Shown one piece after another: positions 37,801 to 44,180 of a stretch of DNA of 64,000 nucleotides. The stretch covers positions 13,071,951-13,135,950 of the forward strand of contig NC_064041.1 of NCBI RefSeq assembly GCF_932526225.1. Direction: 5' to 3'. Source of the DNA: Nematostella vectensis (Eukaryota; Cnidaria; Anthozoa; Actiniaria; Edwardsiidae). The position numbers were made by a program, and so were the translations under genes. The notes beneath the pieces were generated by a model. The model worked only from the letters and a program-made list of their open reading frames with translations, was not told where the DNA came from and did no database searches. Numbering within the stretch: position 1 is the stretch's first letter; each line of letters starts with the position of its first letter.

Positions 37801-40800
37801 TCCATAGCATGTGTTCCATAGCATGTGTGTTCCATAGCATGTGTTCCATAGCATGTGTGTTCAATAGCATGTGTTCAATAGCATGTGTGTTCAATAGCAT
37901 GTGTGTTCAATAGCATGTGTGTTCCATAGCATGTGTGTTCAATAGCATGTGTTCCATAGCATGTTTGTTCAATAGCATGTGTTCCATAGCATGTGTGTTC
38001 AATAGCATGTGTTCCATAGCATGTGTGTTCAATAGCATGTGTTCCATAGCATGTGTGTTCAATAGCATGTGTTCCAAAAAGTTCCAGACAATACAAAACA
38101 AACCTGTAACTATAATTTCTAAAAGAAGATGGATGGGTAAAGGAGTTTATATGGTGAAAAACAGTTTAACGATATCCAGCAGAATGCATTTTCACTGTTT
38201 TCCACCAGACCACAACATGAAAATGCCAAGTTTTACAGTCTATTGAGGATGCGGAGGTATGGCCTGTTTTCTCCTCTAAATATGTCCCCAGGTTATTTCA
38301 ATCTTTTTGTGATCATAATGTTTTGCTTTTTCCATTGCTATGAGTTTGGAAATGACTGCAAAGCACAAACACATTAATTTCCATCTCGATGTCCTAGCCG
38401 CCAACATGGTCTTTGTTTAAGGTCTTTATTTGGTCTAAGACTCGGGCGCTCGTACACTTAAAAGCCCTGTGCAAACTGTGCCAGCATTGCTGGCGAATTT
38501 CCGCTTGACTGACTATAGAACAAAGGAAATGTCAAAATGGGAAATTGACTTCTGACATTTCCTTTGTCTTTTGGTCAGTTGAGCAAGAATTTGCCAGCAA
38601 TGCTGGCACAGTTTGCACGGAGCTTTATACCGTAATACGGTGCTAGACATACTGATGAAGAGTATGAGATTTAGCATAATGAGAGCGGCATTCTTGTTAT
38701 AAATTTGACCCTTCATTGGGATAAGACGCGCTCGCTACTGATAGCAAGCGATTAACGAGAGATAAAATGCTTGAGACACTGTTCAAAATTGCATACAAAA
38801 CAATAAACACAAAACTTATCCAAACTTCGCTGTTATTGATTCACTTCTTCTTTTGGAATCACATGTGTCCATTGGAAGTTGTTAGAACTAAGAAATATTT
38901 GCAGTACGAGCTGCAGAGAAAGAAGGCCAAGGTGGAGCGAGCCTCTTTATAGCAAAACAATTCAAACTTCATCAATTATCTGGTTATAGAACATGCTAGA
39001 CAGTCCTTGAAACAACCCTGGCCAAAATATACACTTATTAACATCTTTAAGTGTGTATCTGTCGCAGACGGCGTGTACATTTGTGTGAGTAGTGAGTATC
39101 CCTCCAAATTTCACAAACGAAAAGAGTCTTCCACATAAGCTGCCTCGCTTTCAGGCAGAGTATACCGCAGACCTCTGAGCAGAACAGGCTTACACGTTTT
39201 CAACATGGATAGATAGGTGGGTAGGTGGGTAGCCCTAGTAATAATTGCATGTTACCTGTCCATGTACTTCCCTCATGATCACCCCATCCACAGGTAGCCC
39301 TAGTAATAGTTGCATGTTACCTGTCCATGTACTTCCCTCATGATCACCCCATCCACAGGTAGCCCTAGTAATAATTGCATGTTACCTGTCCATGTACTTC
39401 TCTCATGATCACCCCATCCACAGGTAGCCCTAGTAATAGTTGCATGTTACCTGTCCATGTACTTCCCTCATGATCACCCCATCCACAGGTAGCCCTAGTA
39501 ATAGTTGCATGTTACCTGTCCATGTACTTCCCTCATGATCACCCCATCCATAGTAATAATTGCATGTTACCTGTCCATGTACTTCCCTCATGATCACCCC
39601 ATCCATAGTAATAATTGCATGTTACCTGTCCATGTACTTCCCTCATGATCACCCCATCCATAGTAATAATTGCATGTTACCTGTCCATGTACTTCCCTCA
39701 TGATCACCCCATCCATAGTTCGAGTCTCCAGCTTCTTGCCCTGAAAATACACTTCGTTTTCAAACAAAGATCTAGTATCCTTATAATGCTTTTTCCTGTT
39801 GAGATGACTATCTCGTCTAAATTTTTCATTAGTGCTTGTTACATACTTTGCTTTCTTTGCATGAGTTTGTTTGTACCTGGCCATTGTAATTTGTGAATAT
39901 TTTGATTTCCTGAAATAATTTGTGTATACTAGTATATTAGTTTCAGACTACTTGAGAATCATCAGTGAAACTAGTTTATGTATTATGTACATGTAAGGCT
40001 TAATTTTAAAAACACAACAATAAATGTGACTTGACTTGCTTACCTTTTGCTGAGCAACAAGTGTTCTGGTCACCACCACATAATTTCCAGTCACATCCTT
40101 GAATTTTAACTTGATCTGCCCCTTGACCTCTTGTTCACCTGCAACCTAAAGGCAAAAACAAAATGAAAATTGATAGAGTACTAACTGTACTTGGTAAAGT
40201 ATTATCTTAAATGCTGATGAAGAATTACCAATTAGGAAAAATGTCCTGACTTATGCAGTTTTCAAAGATACTGTAGACCTGTTAAGTAAGTTAAAATACT
40301 TAAGTTAATTCGAGCCCTGCAAATCCTTTGTGTTTTATCTCAGCTGATTGGATATCATCTTTAATCTAGATTGAAACAATTTTTCTTATGCTTTTCAACT
40401 GAACCATGCTCTTTTTCACTTACAAGATCGTTACAATTAAGCTGATAAATCTGTGGTAAGATGTCTTTTTTTTAATGAGAGAAATCAGACAAAGTTAATT
40501 TTAGAAAAATATGGCCTTGCTTGGTTACATAGTTTACTTGGGTAAGAAAGGGGTTAAAATTATTCATAACTTAAGTAAACATACCTTAGGGTCATGCACA
40601 AAAGACGACTTGCTCCCAGGTGGCATATCTCCCGTGGTTACATACTTCAAGCACTCAATTACTGACTGAAAAACAAGCAGGGGACAGAATAAGGCATACA
40701 GACTGGTTTTTTTTAGCAGAACTCTTCATGCTAGAGCACATTGTCTAGGTAATGATGGTAAACATGGTAAAAGTATTGAAGAATTTCAAGTTTTTTTCCT

Positions 40801-41326
40801 GTTTGGGGAAAGGTACATGCTCACATTTTTTTTTTTTTTTTGCAACTTGCAATGCGACCACATACTGTAAGCCATAATTTACAGTGGGCTTCCCCTTCTC
40901 ACGGAAGAAATGAAGCTTGTTGATTTGCTAATTTCCTGGTTTTGCAGGTTGCATTGCAAGTTGCAAAACATGATACGCAGGGCAATTTTTCTCCCAATGT
41001 TGCAGCTCAACAAATACTGCATTGCAATTTGCAAAAAGGGGATGTAATATGCATATCTTTGGCAACTTGCAACGCAACAAAAATTGCTGTGCATATTGTT
41101 ATAGAATTGTACTGGGTAGCATGACCTTAAAGTTAGGAACAGAATATTTCAAATGATCTTTTGCTAAACTTAGTAAGATAGTCAACTTAGTAAGATAACC
41201 TACAGTTTTTCCTGCGCCATTGTGTCCAACAATGAGAGTCAGTGGCTTCTGAAATTCTATCACACATCTTTCTTGATGGGAGTAGCTCCTTATTCCACAA
41301 ACTTGCATTTTCTCGATAGACGACAT
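2886..41326 (-). CDS. RAD50, DNA double-strand-break repair ATPase (whole gene, 41 exons)
   Basis: RAD50 is the SMC-like ATPase of the MRE11-RAD50-NBS1 complex, which binds and tethers DNA ends and activates ATM in the nucleus. I joined 41 coding exons in phase: 3,960 nt, 1,319 residues plus stop, close to the human 1,312. Every junction has GT..AG and the reading frame carries through all of them. Order of parts: N-terminal ATPase lobe, long coiled coil, CPLC zinc hook, returning coiled coil, C-terminal ATPase lobe; exon coordinates are in the five entries below. The start is the ATG at 41324-41326, giving MSSIEKM, which aligns with human MSRIEKM; the open frame runs slightly further upstream, but only to a GTG. 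The gene covers 38.4 kb because of repeat-filled introns; intron 30 (13930-23399) hosts another gene. The key motifs are intact, so it should be functional. Confidence 0.95.
3767..5065. repeat. GTGATAGG-type minisatellite in RAD50 intron 39
   Basis: About 1.3 kb built from variants of GAGGTGTGATAGGGTGAAAT and GAGGTGTAATGGGGTAACGAG with irregular unit lengths. The plus strand contains almost no cytosine. The long open frames here on the minus strand ([13 protein letters not shown]...) are artefacts of the repeat. Confidence 0.95.
5066..5446. other. RAD50 intron 39, unique part
   Basis: Ordinary AT-rich intron sequence between the minisatellite and exon 39. No open frame or repeat of note. Confidence 0.5.
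5581..7020. repeat. RAD50 intron 38, interspersed and tandem repeats
   Basis: No coding exon seen. At about 6480-6700 a segment of roughly 110 bp is present twice in tandem, each copy with GCGAATTC and GAGAACGACGAACAATG. At 6285-6420 there are C-rich tracts around TCTGGAATTTCC / TCTGGAAATTCC. From 6770 on come copies of the CGTACCACTGG motif that also builds the palindrome at 7021-7275. Confidence 0.6.
7021..7275. repeat. Large near-perfect palindrome (foldback element)
   Basis: The left arm, 7021-7129, starts AGAGGATACCCAGATACCC and ends TGTATGTGACCCCC. Its reverse complement follows at about 7165-7275 with very few mismatches. The spacer is a C-run followed by a G-rich block. The arms are about 110 bp and lie in RAD50 intron 38, about 240 bp downstream of exon 38 in the transcript sense. 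It could form a stable hairpin in DNA or pre-mRNA. Confidence 0.9.
7873..7955. repeat. Two copies of a 39-bp repeat shared with the 60-62 kb array
   Basis: The motif GTCAAGGTGGCCACGGTAGC, followed by GCGCGTCGTA, occurs twice in tandem beside RAD50 exon 37. The same core occurs about 19 times in the 85-bp array at 60.55-62.15 kb. Confidence 0.9.
7987..27601 (-). CDS. RAD50 exons 22-36: returning coiled coil (residues 704-1162)
   Basis: Exons: 27488-27601, 27052-27147, 26174-26321, 25664-25721, 25405-25510, 24712-24807, 24435-24464 (30 nt micro-exon), 23688-23768, 23400-23458, 13782-13929, 13294-13424, 12600-12645, 8834-8959, 8545-8597, 7987-8072. Conserved anchors include YISQG (exon 31), RARELEDNL (exon 32), [10 protein letters not shown] (exon 34), [14 protein letters not shown] (exon 35) and [12 protein letters not shown] (exon 36), all recognisable from human RAD50. 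Exon 34 has a duplicated donor: the upstream one (8832-8833) restores the human spacing, and the second (8787-8788) would add 15 in-frame residues. Confidence 0.88.
8787..8846 (-). repeat. 45-bp tandem duplication of RAD50 exon 34 end and donor site
   Basis: The block CAGAAAGTTATTGACATGAAGGTAT at the exon 34 donor is repeated 45 bp downstream (one base differs, TTGAC/TCGAC). The DNA between the two GT donors is open and equals 15 codons, ending again in VIDMK. Confidence 0.85.
8972..11580. repeat. 29-bp minisatellite, about 90 copies, RAD50 intron 33
   Basis: The unit is GTGCAAGGTATCCAGTATTACTCACAGAA with variants (GATATCTAG, GTATCAAG). It begins about 12 bp outside the acceptor of exon 34. 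Because 29 is not a multiple of 3, each strand's frames cycle through each other and give long fake open frames. Copies follow each other without spacers, so it is not a CRISPR array. Confidence 0.97.
11799..12397. mobile_element. 0.6-kb TIR element with target-site duplication
   Basis: The ends are inverted repeats beginning CAGGGCTTCTGGAATTACGCG, flanked on both sides by TTTATG (11793-11798 and 12398-12403), a probable 6-bp target-site duplication. Inside, GCGCGTAAT / CCGCGTAAT is repeated many times near both ends. There is no coding capacity. It is a non-autonomous DNA element in RAD50 intron 33. Confidence 0.82.
12404..13293. other. RAD50 introns 32-33, no further gene
   Basis: Apart from exon 33 (12600-12645) this holds a short (GAAC)n tract at about 12741-12770 and ordinary intron sequence. 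The open frames on both strands have no recognisable domain. Confidence 0.5.
13985..14720. repeat. GGTAAGGTATCACTAGGCA minisatellite, RAD50 intron 30
   Basis: Irregular tandem units of roughly 60-65 bp containing TATCACTAGGCAGGAGTGG and AAAGTCAAGGAGTGGTG, decaying rightwards into GAGGTGAGGTGAGG. The plus strand is nearly free of C. The minus-strand frames ([11 protein letters not shown]...) are repeat artefacts. Confidence 0.9.
14721..16080. other. RAD50 intron 30, no gene seen
   Basis: AT-rich sequence. At 14885-14985 there are inverted copies of a CGTTCG-type motif around GATTGG / CCAATC-like sites, and a purine-rich stretch lies at 15650-15900. No coding exon could be supported. Confidence 0.5.
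16081..16455. repeat. 30-bp minisatellite (ATTTCACGAACGTCTCACA)
   Basis: About 12 tandem 30-bp units of the type CATTTACAGCACTTCACGAACGTCTCACAC. The minus-strand frame reads [10 protein letters not shown] repeated, which is an artefact of a unit divisible by three and not a cysteine-rich protein. Confidence 0.93.
16685..17062. repeat. 65-bp minisatellite at the 3' end of the nested gene
   Basis: About six units with GTTAACCCATTTACTAGGGG and GTGTGGCTATACCACATGGTC. GTTAAC is repeated two or three times per unit. The right-most unit runs into the coding end of the nested gene, so its last residues (LDHVV) and stop codon are repeat-derived. Confidence 0.9.
17044..18033 (-). CDS. Intronless seven-TM protein, PRRT3/PRRT4-like, nested in RAD50 intron 30
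   Basis: A single open frame of 329 residues with seven hydrophobic segments at about 27-45, 54-75, 92-114, 129-150, 158-180, 212-233 and 256-275. The pattern and local motifs ([72 protein letters not shown]) resemble the membrane domain of proline-rich transmembrane proteins 3 and 4, whose function is poorly known. There is no signal peptide. The tail after residue 275 is basic and then Ala/Thr-rich, probably cytosolic. The ATG at 18031-18033 is the first in frame; a TATA-like box lies about 60 bp upstream. The gene has no introns in a very intron-rich locus and is on the same strand as its host, which suggests a retrocopy origin. Other seven-TM families cannot be excluded. Confidence 0.6.
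   Translation of the reverse strand: MEAWPEPTPLITSALRADWTWLGRRYGLATTFLIISLWCLFILAKDRRTYPRKLHALFMNLLLLFVSICRAATLLADPLARTHPPAAFITYKIFHGIASICVVSAYSVLLLILLETTSLRIAPSRIQKLHVLLAATAANILYLVVAYLVVLDRPNLKLLVLICHVVMGVWGIVVCVGYIVTGGRLYRNLYPSRELTSSDSFFLREARGMKKFGVMLGLASLDGAALFTVRIYYATSGYGVLNGSGAVEFLPWYSFDVSITLMEILLCVLIFTIALKAGTRRQSARVSNVQNRTATTEQLKMRTRAVTSSAVEAAEVVANPVATRLDHVV
18091..18097 (-). promoter_or_regulatory. TATA-like box of the nested seven-TM gene
   Basis: TATATAA on the minus strand, 58 bp upstream of the ATG. With a start site about 30 bp downstream the 5' leader would be about 30 nt. Confidence 0.4.
18098..23399. other. RAD50 intron 30, large gene-poor part
   Basis: No exon of RAD50 is missing from the protein here. 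Open frames of up to 114 codons occur (18136-18480 minus is the longest) but show no domain, membrane or signal pattern. Small features: poly-C at about 21234-21253, a short GATTTTGGCTGACAA/GATTTTAGCCGACAA repeat at 20245-20275, and two related blocks with CTCTTTTCACAGCCCAA at about 19530 and 19655. Confidence 0.45.
23748..24143 (-). repeat. 198-bp tandem duplication covering the exon 29 acceptor
   Basis: The DNA from 23748, inside RAD50 exon 29, through its splice acceptor and into intron 28, is repeated with almost no change from 23946. The second copy therefore carries another branch/acceptor region and 21 bp of exon 29. Confidence 0.9.
24110..24335. repeat. 41-bp minisatellite (GCCGAATCAATTCCGAATAG)
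   Basis: Five to six units of GCCGAATCAATTCCGAATAG followed by TACCGAGTAGTTTAGAATAGT in RAD50 intron 28. It grew from the end of the 198-bp duplication. Confidence 0.88.
25040..25385 (-). repeat. Three decayed copies of the RAD50 exon 26 donor region
   Basis: Blocks of about 110 bp contain TTGTTATAAAGAGGTCG.. followed by CCCAAGATCATTGATTG. They align with the real exon 26 end at 25391-25440 (GCTATAAAGATGTGGCGCTCACC, then the exon). Each has lost the open frame or donor to differing degrees. Confidence 0.7.
25930..26160 (+). mobile_element. 3' end of a LINE-type retrotransposon
   Basis: The plus strand encodes a short tail [20 protein letters not shown] ending in a stop, as at the C-terminus of CR1/L2-like reverse transcriptases. 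An AT-rich 3' UTR and an AATAAATAAATAA tail follow. Only the last 0.2 kb of an element is left, in RAD50 intron 24. Confidence 0.55.
26454..26970. repeat. G/C-tract-bounded repeat block, RAD50 intron 23
   Basis: Bounded by CCCGGGGGATGGGGGGG on the left and a 20-base C run followed by GGG on the right. The inside repeats CCTAAAAGATAGCAGAATCGG and CCTAAGAGATAGCA several times. Probably a non-autonomous element; not classified. Confidence 0.45.
27701..27971 (-). CDS. RAD50 exon 21: zinc hook (residues 613-703)
   Basis: The largest RAD50 exon. It encodes the hook CPLC at residues 684-687 (human CPVC, 681-684), flanked by SVKNDG before and HRRFEA after. Two such hooks from different RAD50 molecules share one zinc ion and join MRN complexes across DNA ends. 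The acceptor is at 27972-27974 and the donor GTGAAT at 27695-27700. Confidence 0.95.
28272..35223 (-). CDS. RAD50 exons 9-20: outgoing coiled coil (residues 197-612)
   Basis: Exons: 35155-35223, 34761-34850, 33685-33745, 33259-33336, 32561-32637, 32033-32134, 31541-31610, 31133-31233, 30561-30665, 29670-29771, 29113-29324, 28272-28454. All are rich in E, K, Q, L and R with heptad spacing, as expected for the arm that projects from the ATPase head to the hook. Sequence conservation is low apart from short anchors (ELKYLKE in exon 9). I accepted each exon because splice sites, phase and the coiled-coil register are all consistent. Confidence 0.88.
28500..29100. other. RAD50 intron 19, no gene
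   Basis: The left half has repeated AACGGC/GACGGC/CTAGAACG motifs. A G-run follows at 28832-28841. Nothing coding was seen between exon 20 and exon 19. Confidence 0.5.
29800..30170. repeat. 67-70 bp tandem repeat containing telomere-like GGGTTAGGGTT
   Basis: About five units each with TTATGGCTATCATAACTGAG, then GGTAAGGGTTAGGGTTGGAC, then GTCTTATGC. The GTTAGGG stretches are part of the unit and too short and isolated to be a telomere remnant. Confidence 0.85.
30171..30560. other. RAD50 intron 17, unique part
   Basis: AT-rich intron between the tandem repeat and exon 17. No exon or recognisable element. Confidence 0.5.
31091..31122 (-). repeat. Decayed copy of the RAD50 exon 16 end
   Basis: Just past the exon 16 donor the minus strand reads TTTAAACAGAAGTTCCAAGA, a near copy of CTCAAGCAGAAGTTCCAAGA inside exon 16 (encoding KQKFQE). 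The donor itself was not kept. Confidence 0.75.
32640..33258. repeat. RAD50 intron 12, interspersed repeat block
   Basis: At 32759-32900 the sequence AGATCTAGGGTGAGGGGGTTT ... AAAAGCTAGATACGCCCCTG has imperfect inverted ends and reads like a small dispersed element. At 33070-33115 a CCCTCTATTAAGCCCCCACG stretch resembles similar text near 13690-13735 and 3250-3300. Nothing coding. Confidence 0.45.
33895..34758. repeat. 21-bp minisatellite touching the RAD50 exon 10 donor
   Basis: The left part (33960-34430) has mixed variants (CTGTTCTACCTGTCAAT and others). The right part (34430-34758) is a nearly pure array of CTGTCTATCTGTCTGTCCTTC. The array stops only a few bases from the donor of exon 10 (34755-34760). 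On the RAD50 strand the unit encodes seven residues, QIDRKDR, in the same frame as exon 10. Confidence 0.95.
35301..41326 (-). CDS. RAD50 exons 1-8: N-terminal ATPase lobe (residues 1-196)
   Basis: Exons 5' to 3' on the minus strand: 41204-41326, 40585-40665, 40044-40145, 39681-39740, 36634-36675, 36474-36547, 36339-36398, 35301-35346. Exon 1 ends inside the Walker A loop, GHNGAGKT (residues 34-41); the second position is His where human has Pro, which the GxxGxGKT consensus allows. Exon 2 (IECLKY, FVHDPK) and exon 6 ([18 protein letters not shown]-loop Gln156) match human almost residue for residue, as does exon 7 ([20 protein letters not shown]). Exon 4 is the seed of an eight-copy tandem array in the following intron. 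Confidence 0.95.
35370..36120. repeat. 24-bp minisatellite (CATGTGCAATCACACACTGACCAC), RAD50 intron 7
   Basis: About 31 tandem units with single-base variants. The frames MCNHTLTT (plus) and IAHGGQCV (minus) are artefacts of a unit divisible by three. Confidence 0.95.
36755..38075. repeat. 30-bp minisatellite (GCATGTGTGTTCAATAGCAT), RAD50 intron 4
   Basis: The basic unit is CATAGCATGTGTGTTCAATAGCATGTGTTC, really a double 15-mer (TTCAATAGCATGTGT / TTCCATAGCATGTG). About 44 copies over 1.3 kb. Open frames on both strands are artefacts. Confidence 0.95.
38464..38622. mobile_element. Short TIR element, about 160 bp
   Basis: The inverted ends read TGCAAACTGTGCCAGCATTG and CAATGCTGGCACAGTTTGCA over about 37 bp. 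The inside also contains inverted ACAAAGGAAATGTCA / TGACATTTCCTTTGT. Non-coding MITE in RAD50 intron 4. Confidence 0.8.
39256..39715 (-). repeat. Eight-copy array of the RAD50 exon 4 end with its splice donor
   Basis: The block CTGTCCATGTACTTCCCTCA plus TGATCACCCCATCCA (plus strand) starts at 39256, 39321, 39386, 39451, 39516, 39571, 39626 and 39681, in steps of 65 bp (five copies) then 55 bp. The copy at 39681 is the true end of exon 4; the others repeat its last 35 bp and the donor GTAACATGC. Confidence 0.95.
40835..41095. repeat. Foldback block with TTGCAACTTGCAATGC repeats, RAD50 intron 1
   Basis: The motif TTGCAACTTGCAATGC occurs inverted and direct at 40842, 40948, 41020 and 41060. The outer copies face each other. 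Non-coding; probably a small mobile element. Confidence 0.6.
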
Positions 41327-42053
41327 GACGAGACTTGATATTCTTGGCACTATATAGGGATCTCTGGAAGAATTAACAAAACCTCGACATTATTTGGCAG
41401 ACAACTTATACTCTAATTTAAAGAAAGTGAATTTCCGACAATTGAAATACCTCAATAGCAATCAAGGTGCAAAGTCCAATGTAAGTTTTTTTTTTTTTTT
41501 TTTTTATATGATAAAAATATAAGATAAATAATACGAAACAAATATGGCAACTTTAGGGATGGACATCACAACCGACTAGCGCATCTCTAGTGCTCATGTG
41601 TAACCATATAGCACAATTACACTTAACGAAAACAAAACGCAATGATAAAAAATAAAGCTCGCTTGAATAGTAACTATCTTAAGAATTTTGAGCTATATAT
41701 GTATTAATTGACCTTATTATATGGCAAAAGCTGTGCGAGCGAAACTCCTCATGCAGCGGCCATCTTGATTCTATTCCACTTCCGGTTGCTTAGAGTCCCC
41801 GCGTTTTTAAGACTAGAACCCATGCGCAGGCACAGGAAGCCCGTGATATCTTATAATTTGAGGAAGGTTTCGCATTGATTTAAAACTCGTGTTGATTTGT
41901 CTGATCTACAATCTATTCGATCAAGATTGGGAAATCTTCTCTGCTCTTGGATTAAGTAAGAAATAGTATAAACAGTGCCTTGGTTTGTTTATTAAAGGTT
42001 TTTCGCTGAGAGTATATACTTACTGAGAAAGAGGGTTGAGAACAAAGTCCAAA
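41327..42053. promoter_or_regulatory. Shared divergent promoter of RAD50 and the CISD3-like gene
   Basis: The 0.73 kb between the two start codons contains GCGGCCATCTTG at 41756-41767 (YY1-type) and CACTTCCGG at 41778-41786 (ETS-type), a pair common in TATA-less housekeeping promoters. Both genes point away from it. Exact start sites are not visible; either gene could have an untranslated first exon here. Confidence 0.55.
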
Positions 42054-43323
42054 ATGGCTGATGCCAAATCATGCAATTCATCGCAGCTAAAAGAAAACAC
42101 AGAAAAACCAAAACTCTGCCCAACAGTTGCGATGGTAAGAACATAACACCTCCAATTAAGAAAGGTAGAGCATATGGCATGTTAAAAGACCATAACAGGG
42201 GCAGATACAGGGGAGCAAAAAAAAATCACTTTGTTTGATGAAACTACGGGGAACGTACTGTCCATGTGCCATCGCCTGCTTGACTTTGCTGACGTGACAA
42301 ATGCAATCCAGCTTGAAGTATTGTTAGATCTATGACCTACCAAGAACCACTTGATCAGTAACAAGCCTTCTACTCAACCATTATCCACCCTCAATTTTGA
42401 AATCCTGGGTCCGCTTCTGCATAATTCCTGAGAAGGGGAAGATCTGAGCCCCTTCCCCTATCATCCAGTTGCTATGCTAACGTTAGTTACAAAGAAGCAT
42501 TATGGTGCTTGGTTCCATTGCAATTCATTCTTAATCATGAGAAATCATCAATCACTTTTTATATGGTTGTCCCTATGGAATTTCTCTATAGATTTGCATC
42601 TCAATGTTATTGAATGACCCCTCACTTAATTGAATGACCCCTCAATATTTTCAGTATGGCCCATATTCATTGGAAAATCTGGAACCTGGAAAAATAAAGA
42701 AGTGGTGTACATGCGGACTGAGCAAGAAACAGCCCTGGTGTGATGGTGGGTATTCTCTATTTTCCTCAGGTTGGGAAGGGGGGGGGGGGGTGGAGGGGGT
42801 TTCAGGAAAAAAGTGATATGGATACCCATCCATCCCCCCCAGGGGAAATTACCCCTAAAAATACCTGCACACCAAAAATTGCTACCCTATAAAATCCTGA
42901 CCTATCAGGTCAACATGAGGAGAACCACCCCCCCTTTCCTCCTTGGGTATCATCCCTTCATCCCCACCCCTCATCCCTCCTCATACACACATACTAATCA
43001 GCCACACTTTGACAAATTGTCATGGTGGTCGTGATCATATGACAAAAAGATCATATGACAAGAAGCTATGTGACTTATTGTTATTTTTATGCCTAGGAAC
43101 ACATAAAGGGACAGGGTTTAAATCCCTCAAATGGAAAGTTCCAGACGAGCCCCAGAAATTATATTCCATATGTGGCTGTAAGCACACAAGCTCTCCCCCA
43201 TTCTGTGATGGTTCTCATATAGAGCTTCCCAGTGAGTTCAATGCACGGCAGAAGGCTTGTCAGCAGATGCACAGTGAGGGTATCAAGCTATGCACTGGAT
43301 GCGGATGGGTCCCACAGTGGTGA
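42054..43323 (+). CDS. CDGSH iron-sulfur protein, CISD3-like, three exons
   Basis: Exons 42054-42134, 42655-42745 and 43097-43323 join in phase to 132 residues. Two full CDGSH motifs are present: [16 protein letters not shown] (residues 45-60) and [16 protein letters not shown] (83-98). Each would hold one [2Fe-2S] cluster with three Cys and one His. A single protein with two such domains and no membrane anchor is the CISD3 (MiNT) pattern, a mitochondrial matrix protein in mammals. Unlike that family, the N-terminus ([11 protein letters not shown]) is not clearly a mitochondrial presequence. The C-terminus has a 34-residue extension with three more cysteines (112, 123, 126; CTGCGW). The start has good context (AAAATGG). 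Confidence 0.88.
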
Positions 43324-43354
43324 TGTAGAACAGATAATTTGCAGTAAAAACTCT

Positions 43355-43636
43355 TTACTGTTGAATCCATTGTATCGCGATGCCACATTTTCAAAACATC
43401 AATTTGTTTTTTAATTTTGTGATTTTCTGTTCCTAAGCCAATCAGATTCTTGCCATCTCTCACCTAGTGCAGTTGCGACTTTCTGTTGCGACACTATATG
43501 GTTTTCGTCCAGATGATAGCCAGGGAAGTGCACAAAGCCAGAGTCTGATTGGCTCAGAATGGTTTTATTGATGGAACAGAAAACCAAAACAAATTGTGTT
43601 TTGAAAAAGGGTTGCGATACAACAGATTCGACAGTA
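43355..43636. mobile_element. TIR element, copy 1 of 2
   Basis: Ends are inverted repeats of TTTACTGTCGAATCCGTTGTATCGCGA (here with three substitutions), extending inward through CAAAACATCAATTTG. Length about 0.28 kb, non-coding. It lies just after the CISD3-like stop codon, probably inside its 3' UTR. A better conserved copy is at 49264-49570. Confidence 0.85.
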
Positions 43637-43904
43637 AGCCCCTCAGCATATTTTTTTCTTTCGCTCAAAGAGATGGGAGGGGGAGTAGGTGGCTTATAAA
43701 GAGACACATTTTATAAGCTTATACCACACATATTTCTGATAACTATTATTCAATATCTTCTTTACTAATTTCATACTCCTAAGGCCTAGCTATTAAAATA
43801 GAGAGGGGTGTATTAAAATTTCCAGAAATTGAAATTTTACTGTATATGCTAATGAATATTGTACCATATACAATCCATCAGATCAAACTTGTTTTTCTAT
43901 AAGT

Positions 43905-43910
43905 TTTATT
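43905..43910 (-). terminator. Polyadenylation signal of the five-exon secreted gene (candidate)
   Basis: AATAAA on the minus strand, about 270 nt beyond the stop codon at 44181-44183. Confidence 0.4.
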
Positions 43911-44180
43911 AGCAAATTAGTATAATACTCAAAAATACATTTTCTTACAAAGATATTTTCCATGGCATCACTGTGATGTAAAAATTATCTTGAATTTGGG
44001 TTATGATCACACTCATGTGTTGGCATGAGCTACAGTAAATTGTATTAAACAAATTATCAAATAATAAAGACATGTGAAATGGCAAATTCAAGTTTTGAGC
44101 ATGTAATGCTTCACTTTATGCTACATTGATACAATGAACCAGACAAACCAGTTTACCCTGATTTAACTAGTTAAACCCGT

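Noticed and set aside
35376-38246. Repeat frames [36 protein letters not shown]
   Set aside because: Units of 24 and 30 bp divisible by three give open frames in every register on both strands; no exon features.
41099-41350. RAD50 start eight codons upstream (PRISSLV before MSSIEKM)
   Set aside because: The upstream codon is GTG, not ATG; the ATG at 41324-41326 matches the human N-terminus.
42626-43034. Proline-rich frames on both strands between CISD3-like exons 2 and 3
   Set aside because: Low-complexity G/C-tract sequence inside an intron with clear flanking splice sites.
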